64,000 nt of DNA, from positions 199,578,001-199,642,000 of the forward strand of contig JBITNC010000001.1 in assembly GCA_050084985.1 (NCBI GenBank), given 5' to 3'. This document shows positions 58,581-64,000 of this stretch, in pieces. Position 1 is the stretch's first letter. Each line of letters begins with the position of its first letter. The notes below the pieces were generated by a model that was not told where the DNA came from, made no database searches, and saw only the letters and a list, made by a program, of their open reading frames with translations. This DNA is from Nageia nagi. Taxonomy: Eukaryota; Pinophyta. The translations under genes and the position numbers were made by a program.

Positions 58581-58869
58581 CCTACAAGGATACATAATGC
58601 ATTAAAATAATAAATAAGTCCATTTTACAAATGAAATTCATCCAAACCATCATACTTGGACCTAGATGAATATAACTTCTTATACACCTCTCCAAAGTTT
58701 GGATCCTACACATATGCCTCTAAAAATGACTTAGATAGAAAAGGAAGAAATGTTAGCACTAAGAGGGAACTCACTAGACCCTATTTCCACATCGGTAATG
58801 GCCAATAATTAGTACTGCACATTGTTGATGATGTGGAATCTATAGCTATAGGTGATCTAGAAAGCATGT

Positions 58870-59260
58870 TAGCAACTTCATTCTATGTTCCTTTCTTATG
58901 TTTGATCACTATATGAAATTATTGCAAAAAATTCATCCATCTATAGTGTCTAGTTTGTTGCAATTTTAATTGAGTTTGTAAATACTTTAATGATGATCAG
59001 TATGAATGATTGTTTATTTTCCCATTAATTAATGTTTCCACTTTTTAATAGCTTAAACCAATGCATACATGTTCTTATCATAAGTAGGATAATTTAAAAT
59101 AGCCTCACTAAATTGTTTAGAATGATAGCAAATTAGTTTACCTTCTTGTAACAAAATGGCTCCCATGTCATAGTCACTTGCATCAGTATCCACTTCAAAT
59201 GGCTTTTGCAAATTAGGAAGTGCTAGCATAGGTGCACTAATAATCTTTTGCTTCAAAGTG
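58870..59260 (-). pseudogene. RNase H of element B (broken)
   Basis: 59256-59053 reads MLALPNLQKPFEVDTDASDYDMGAILLQEGKLICYHSKQFSEAILNYPTYDKNMYALV, with the first catalytic Asp (DTDAS) kept. It continues leftward with stops to about 58870. Collinear with 5005-5480 in A. Confidence 0.85.
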
Positions 59261-59269
59261 TCAAAATAT

Positions 59270-60150
59270 ATTGTTGATGTTTCCCTATTAGAAAACTTTT
59301 CTCTTTCTGATTACATCATGTAAAGATGAAGCAATATGAGAAAAATCAACAATAAAATTTCTCAAGTATTGGATAGCACCTAAGAAACTCCTTACTTCAG
59401 TTACATTAGATAACCTTGGCCAATCTACTATAGCACTTACTTTACTAGGATTTATCTTAAGTTGTCCATGACCAATAACATGGCCCAAATACATCAAAGA
59501 CTCTTTTCCAAACTCACATTTTGAATGTTTCAATAATAACTTCTATCTATGTAAAGTTTGAAACACTTGTCTAAGATGTATAATATATTATTCCTAAGCA
59601 GAACTATAAATAAGAATATCATCCAAGTATACAATAATAAAAGAATCAATAAATAGATGAAGTACATCATTCATTACCCTCATGAAAGTGGTTAGTACAT
59701 TGCACAAACCAAATGGAAAAACAAACCACTCAAAAAGGCCTTATCTTGTCTTGAAATCAATCTTCCAAATTTTCTCCTCCTTAATTCTAACTTGATGTTA
59801 TCCACTCCTCAAGTCTAGTTTTTTAAAGAATCTTGCCCCTTGCAATAGATCCAAAAGATCATCTATCTAAGGTAAAGGATAGTGATTTTTTATGGTGATT
59901 TTGTTTAGTGCTCTATAGTTAATGCACATTCTCCAAGTTTTATCCTACTTGGGAACCAAAAAAATAGGTAATCTACATGGATATGTACTTGGTCTGATCA
60001 CACATTGAATAACCAACTCCTGAATATGCCTCCTTATCTCCCCTTGCTCCAAAATTGATTACCGATATAAAGCTATTTTGGGTAATGAAGCATCAAGTAA
60101 CAACTAAATATCATCCCACATAAGAGGTAATCCCTATGGTTCTACAAACA
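59270..60150 (-). pseudogene. Reverse transcriptase of element B (broken)
   Basis: From the right, the SPC-S-like start and KITIKNHYPLP region lie at about 60010-59870. The catalytic box [10 protein letters not shown] lies at about 59635-59600. 59533-59288 reads MKHSKCEFGKESLMYLGHVIGHGQLKINPSKVSAIVDWPRLSNVTEVRSFLG, the end of RT and connection. Stops at former Gln or Arg codons break it elsewhere. Confidence 0.85.
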
Positions 60151-60519
60151 AGTCAATAAGCTCTTGAACTAAATTCTGCATCTATTCCTCTATTTTGCAT
60201 GTTGCTGGTGATTTGAAATTAGTACTACACATCATTGATAGCATGAGATTCACCTCACCTGAGGCTCCTATTTTCACCATGATTAGAATAAACTTTTTAT
60301 AAGTACTTACAAGACATTTTACCTAACCAACTATGACCAAAGGTAGCTTTTTCTTGCTTTTATATGCACTATCTAGAAATATCTTTCCATCTTTCATCAA
60401 TCATAATTTGTTCAATCTTATATAATAAATGCCACCTCTATCCCACATATAAGGGTTACCAAGAATAACATCACAAATATATAAAGGAACAATATCAACC
60501 ACAACTTCATCAATGTACT

Positions 60520-60780
60520 TTGCATAAATAGAAAATTTCAAATTACATTACTTAGTAACTTGTAAACTAGCATTGTGATGCACCCAACCCAAAGGATATG
60601 AATTTGGATGGTTGAAAGTTTCCAATCCCAAATTACTTAGCATAGTATTTGAAATAAAATTTATTTGAGAAATCAGATCAATAATGCAATATAGCTTGGT
60701 TTTCTTGATTTATATTTTGAGGTGGAATAATTTAATTCTTTGTTCTTTAATGTCTTCAGGTTCCTCGACATTTTGAATGG
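60520..60780 (-). pseudogene. Protease of element B (broken)
   Basis: Minus reading CIIDLISQINFISNTMLSNLGLETFNHPNSYPLGWVHHNASLQVTK. The position of the D-x-G-S-Q active site reads D-L-I-S-Q, so the Gly is lost. Collinear with 3600-3960 in A. Confidence 0.7.
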
Positions 60781-60879
60781 CCAAACAATTTATTCTCTCA
60801 TCAACATCTAAACTTATCTCAATATCATCACATCTAAGAACCATATCATTAGTTTTCTCCTTATTCTTTTGCTTATATA

Positions 60880-61807
60880 GGTGTAATTTTGGATGTAATT
60901 TCTCAAATTTATAAACATGACCATATTTATCACAATGACTACAATGTCTACCATCACCTTCTTTCTTTAAAATATTAGTGGTCTTAGTTTCTTTTTTACC
61001 TTTGCCTTTATATTGAGATTTACCTTTCCCTTATCCTCCCCTTGAATTAGAAGCCTTCTTGGATTCATCATATTTTTTTGCTTTACCATCCTCATCTAAG
61101 TATTGTTCTTACACACACACTTTGTCAAGATTAGTAGGATTAAACAACATGATAGTCTTTTATAAATGACTATGTAAACCTCCAATGTACTTCATTAAAG
61201 TGTGAGGATCTTTTAGTGAAATCCCAAGCAAAGTAGCTTGTTTCTTAAATTTTGTAGTGTATAGTGTATTCTTGAACATTTTTCCCTCTTTGTTGTCTAA
61301 AGAATTTCCATTTTATCAATTATTTATTATGATATCCTAATGGATAGAATTTATCTCTTAACAACTCCTTAAATTTATTCAAGAATATATTTTTGATAAG
61401 TGTTCATGATTAAGATTTTCTCCATAGCTTTCCCACAAAAATGAAGCATGTCCACTCATGTTTAATTTAACAAAAGAGATTTTATCAACATAATTTACAA
61501 TACCATGAATTTTAAAATAAATCTCTAATTATTTCAACCAATTGTTCACCTTTTCCACATTTACCTCTCTTCCAAAAGTAGTAATGTCCACATTGGCCTC
61601 CACCTTGAATGAAACTCTATTTGATGAAGATGATGAATTAGGTCTCCCACTTACATCATGATATCACTTATTCATATTTTAATTTGCTCCAAAAGCCAAC
61701 AACTTAGCCAAACAAGCCTAATGATTCTCCATTGCCAAGAATCTCCTTTCAAAATTGCCATCCATCATGGTACAAATAGGAGACTATTGCTCCTTTGCAT
61801 TATCCAT
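60880..61807 (-). pseudogene. Gag of element B (broken)
   Basis: The start at ATG 61807 (MDNAKEQ) is collinear with 2498 in A. It continues NGNFERRFLAMENH, SSSSNRVSFKVEANVDITTFGREVNVEKVNNWLK and YFKIHGIVNYVDKISFVKLNMSGHASFLWES (about 61600-61430). Near the end (about 60950-60910) HCSHCDKYGHVYKF is a CCHC zinc knuckle whose last Cys is Phe. Several stops and one frameshift interrupt the reading. Confidence 0.8.
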
Positions 61808-61949
61808 TTTAGTTGGTCTATCCTTCTGACCAATCTCAAGATCCTATAGACTTAATTTTGGTCTTTGATATCTCCTCCCAAACATCAAAAAATATGTCAT
61901 TGGAAATCTAAAATACCCAAAATTTTGGCACCAAATTTGATGTACAAAA

Positions 61950-61961
61950 GCTCTGATACCA
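61950..61961 (-). other. Primer-binding site of element B
   Basis: Minus strand TGGTATCAGAGC, a perfect initiator-Met site, two bases from the LTR edge at 61964. Confidence 0.93.
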
Positions 61962-61963
61962 TA

Positions 61964-62688
61964 TGATCCATAATCATCATATACTTATAGCATACTCAAA
62001 TCTTTGCTTATAGATTCAAATGAAAATAATTAACCATAATGAGATCATAAAAATTGCATATAAATTTGAAAATTACACAATATGAATTACAAACTAGAAA
62101 TCTTAAACACATAATAAGATCAACATAATGATTTTACCCTGGCTCACCTAATGTGGGCTAATCCATCATGAAATTGGAGCCTTCTCTTATCATTATCTAT
62201 GGATATTACAATATTACATGCATAGAGAAATACCATCAACATAATGGCAATACAATCTCCTATAATTACTTCAATATCCCACAATAAGAAGTAATAATCT
62301 CAGAACTACAATAATTCTAGAATGACTCTTGGTCTTCCTTCAAACTATTACAATTCTAAAATCCTAGAACTCTACAATTCTCTCTCATTGAAAATTAAGA
62401 ATGAGATACACCATTAAATAAGCCTCTAGAACACTTTGAAATATCAGCCAAGGAACCTAAATCATTTAGTCTCCCAAAATGCTAATGTCTCTTCAAATTT
62501 CCTTATTGAATCATCAAGGTCCATGCCATTAGTAGCCTAAAATTTGCTATTTGCATGTTGCTATATGCTTAAAACTAAATGCTAAAAAACTCCATATTTT
62601 GATCTTTGATCTATCTTCAAGCACATATACCTTTGGAATTAGTATTGCTCCTAAAAAGATAACCTGACACATGATCCAATTTGGATCA
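61964..62688 (-). repeat. 5' LTR of element B
   Basis: 725 bp, TGATCC to GGATCA. It serves as the intact reference for the interrupted left LTR. Confidence 0.92.
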
Positions 62689-62693
62689 CATTC
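62689..62693. other. Target-site duplication of B, right
   Basis: CATTC, matching 42782-42786. Confidence 0.9.
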
Positions 62694-62915
62694 TCATCAT
62701 ACCAATTAGATTAGTGGATTTCACCATAACCTTCCAGTCAACCTTGCCACACTTTTTGAACTTTTCCAATTAGAAAATCCTTTATTTAACCATAAAATAT
62801 TGCAATGATTCTCCTCTTTGTTTACCTATTATCATTGTCTATACCCTTTTTCTTCTAACACATCTTAATGTAAGTACAATTATACCTCTTCTATTATTAT
62901 CTATAGACTTTATTA
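62694..62915 (-). pseudogene. Remnant H: coiled-coil coding fragment, proximal part
   Basis: Minus reading with few stops: NNRRGIIVLTLRCVRRKRV, then IIGKQRGESLQYFMVK, and LEKFKKCGKVDWKVMVKSTNLIGMM up to the B insertion. It is the upstream continuation of 42240-42786. It is cut at 62916 by the LTR of element G. No family is recognised. Confidence 0.4.
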
Positions 62916-63323
62916 TGTTAGGAACTTAGTAGAATTCAAAAGGGGTTTTACCCCAAATACCACAAGAAATACAAAATAACACAAACTCATAGTAAATCAA
63001 GTAAAGTAAATGAAATAATATATTCAAATTAAAAACTAGATAACATAACATAATAACTTTACTGATAGTAATTTACAAATTGTAGATTGTTTCAAGGGGT
63101 CTTCCTCCTTATAACTCAATAGATAATTATTTTTTCAAGATACTTTCTTTATCCCTTTTACAAGTATTTATAGTCCTCATACCCTAATTGACAATTTGCA
63201 TTCAAAATGAAAATTTACCTTACAAAATATGATGGTTCATCTTAAAAGTCGATGTAAGCAAATAATTAAATTAACCAAAATATAAATAAGCCTAGGTAAA
63301 TATTAGGATATGAGATCCTAATA
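62916..63323 (-). repeat. 3' LTR of element G
   Basis: TGTTAGGAAC at the left and CCTAATA at the right (CA changed to TA). The boundaries are inferred from TG/CA ends, the adjacent polypurine tract and the end of coding homology. A minus-strand TATA-like box, TATAAATAC, lies at 63164-63172. The partner LTR lies outside the window. Confidence 0.65.
63164..63172 (-). promoter_or_regulatory. LTR TATA box of G
   Basis: The minus strand reads TATAAATAC in the middle of the 408-bp LTR. Confidence 0.5.
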
Positions 63324-63349
63324 TGCCACCCCTCTTGGAAAACATCTTT

Positions 63350-64000
63350 TTCCTCAAAAATGTAAATTTGAAAACTCTTGCTGAAGCTCATGTGCTTTTT
63401 CCCATGTTGCATCTTCAAATGCTAGCCCCCTCCATTGAATCAAAACCTAGATTATGGTGCAATGATGAAGGTTCAAGATGAATTTTTCCAAAACTACTTT
63501 AGATTCAATCTTGATGGAGCCATCATTAGTGAATTCCAATAACTCTAATTGGATATGAACCTATGAGCTCAATACCATTTTTAGACATGAAACATAAAAT
63601 AAAAGGTGAACCTTGGAAGATATTGGTAACTCCAACTTATAAGTAGTAAATCCAATGCATTAGAGAACTTTGTAAAGGCCATAAAATTTTAGAGCCAATT
63701 TCTAAGGACCCTTAATTTTTAAGGATTTATGTCTATATGGGTGAAGGCATAGGAAGACCATATCAACTTCTTGAAATTCCCATTCCATGCAATTCTGATC
63801 AACCTATTGCTTCCCATGATGTTGAATAGTCCATAAATTATCCTAAAGAAGATGAAGAATATCTACCTGAGTATGTAAATTGGTATCAATTGATTGGACA
63901 TTTGTGCTACCTAGGATGTAAGTGGTCACTATGAATGATGTCTGACCATACAATGCTTCATATGGTGTCATCTAAATAGTTGTATGGTATGAAGTGTTAT
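63350..64000 (-). pseudogene. Integrase C-terminus with chromodomain of G (partial)
   Basis: Minus reading from the window edge: MTPYEALYGQTSFIVTTYILGSTNVQSIDT, then VDMVFLCLHPYRHKSLK, LALKFYGLYKVL, YKLELPISSKVHLLFYVSCLK, and a chromodomain, VLIQWRGLAFEDATWEKAHELQQEF (about 63450-63360). The order is that of chromovirus integrases. About seven stops, mostly at likely former Gln codons, break it. The catalytic core is outside the window. Confidence 0.85.

Larger units (their letters stand above)
42787..62688 (-). mobile_element. Element B: Ty3/gypsy retrotransposon carrying a nested insertion
   Basis: Minus-strand element of the same family as A. The termini TGATCC and GGATCA are flanked by the exact 5-bp duplication CATTC. 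Its 3' LTR is split into 42787-43326 and 57059-57248 by element C. Without C and one target duplication B is about 6.16 kb, matching the ~6.1 kb of A. Order from the right: 5' LTR, primer-binding site, gag, protease, RT, RNase H, integrase, polypurine tract, 3' LTR. The coding regions have stops and frameshifts, though somewhat fewer than in A. Confidence 0.93.
62916..64000 (-). mobile_element. Element G: chromovirus, 3' end only, runs off window
   Basis: A 408-bp LTR (62916-63323) is followed on the right by a purine-rich stretch (minus strand CCAAGAGGGGTGGCA) and by the integrase C-terminus with chromodomain on the minus strand. The body extends beyond 64000. It is a Ty3/gypsy chromovirus distinct from A, B, C, E and F. 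The internal stops show that it is decayed. Confidence 0.85.

Noticed and set aside
1-64000. CRISPR arrays, bacterial operons or phage defence systems
   Set aside because: The repeats are plant LTRs, PPR-derived arrays and AT-rich repeats. The coding content is eukaryotic retrotransposon.
1-64000. tRNA, rRNA or organelle DNA insertions
   Set aside because: No cloverleaf with A/B boxes, rRNA core or chloroplast gene text was noticed. The tRNA-like matches are retrotransposon primer-binding sites.

Overview
The window is intergenic plant DNA built almost entirely from decayed retrotransposons and shattered pentatricopeptide-repeat (PPR) gene remnants. It is AT-rich and poor in CpG, and most broken frames end at stops one C-to-T change away from Gln, Arg or Trp codons. 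The very long LTR elements, deep nesting, slow decay and DYW-type PPR debris suggest a large-genome land plant. A gymnosperm (conifer-like) is most likely; a fern or other large plant genome is not excluded. I see no intact host gene, no tRNA or rRNA gene, no CRISPR array and no organelle insertion.

Layout, left to right. 1-1629: AT-rich repeats and minus-strand PPR fragments. 1630-~7757: element A, a plus-strand Ty3/gypsy element whose 3' LTR is cut short. 7758-14104: a repeat cassette, purine-rich tracts, minus-strand PPR-derived tandem arrays, and an insertion (about 10411-12045) carrying a DUF4283/zinc-knuckle ORF1-like fragment. 14110-27625: element E, a 13.5-kb minus-strand Ty3/gypsy element of Tat/Athila type with 1.79-kb LTRs and the target duplication GTATC. 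It carries an archaeal-type RNase H upstream of its reverse transcriptase and a long extra 3' region. 27626-30480: more PPR arrays, which are the other half of E's target. 30507-~36680: element F, with 1.15-kb LTRs and an integrase tail plus chromodomain but no visible reverse transcriptase. 36681-38640: a ~240-bp tandem repeat and unassigned DNA. 39290-40440: plus-strand PPR/DYW pseudogene pieces. 42240-62915: a multi-level nest. 62916-end: 3' LTR and integrase/chromodomain of a further minus-strand chromovirus, G, which runs off the window.

The nest can be read exactly. Element B (42787-62688, minus strand, TSD CATTC, same family as A) was hit in its 3' LTR by element C (43327-57058, plus strand, Tat-like with gag, PR, RT remnant, RNase H, archaeal RNase H and integrase). 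C was in turn hit inside its archaeal RNase H/integrase spacer by element D (48117-53227, minus strand, Ty1/copia, TSD CTTCT). Removing C and one 5-bp duplication from B's left LTR leaves 725 bp, the same as B's right LTR. D is youngest: its gag-pol is one 1294-codon frame broken by only two stops, and its LTRs differ at about a dozen positions by eye.

The most unusual observations are these: the domain order and 3' coding region of E; a short GGCCACYAATGATGTGCA-like cassette that recurs at domain boundaries and in LTRs of the unrelated A/B and C families; 187-190-bp tandem repeats in the 3' untranslated part of C; ~111-bp repeats inside the LTRs of E; and PPR motifs that have themselves become satellite-like arrays.
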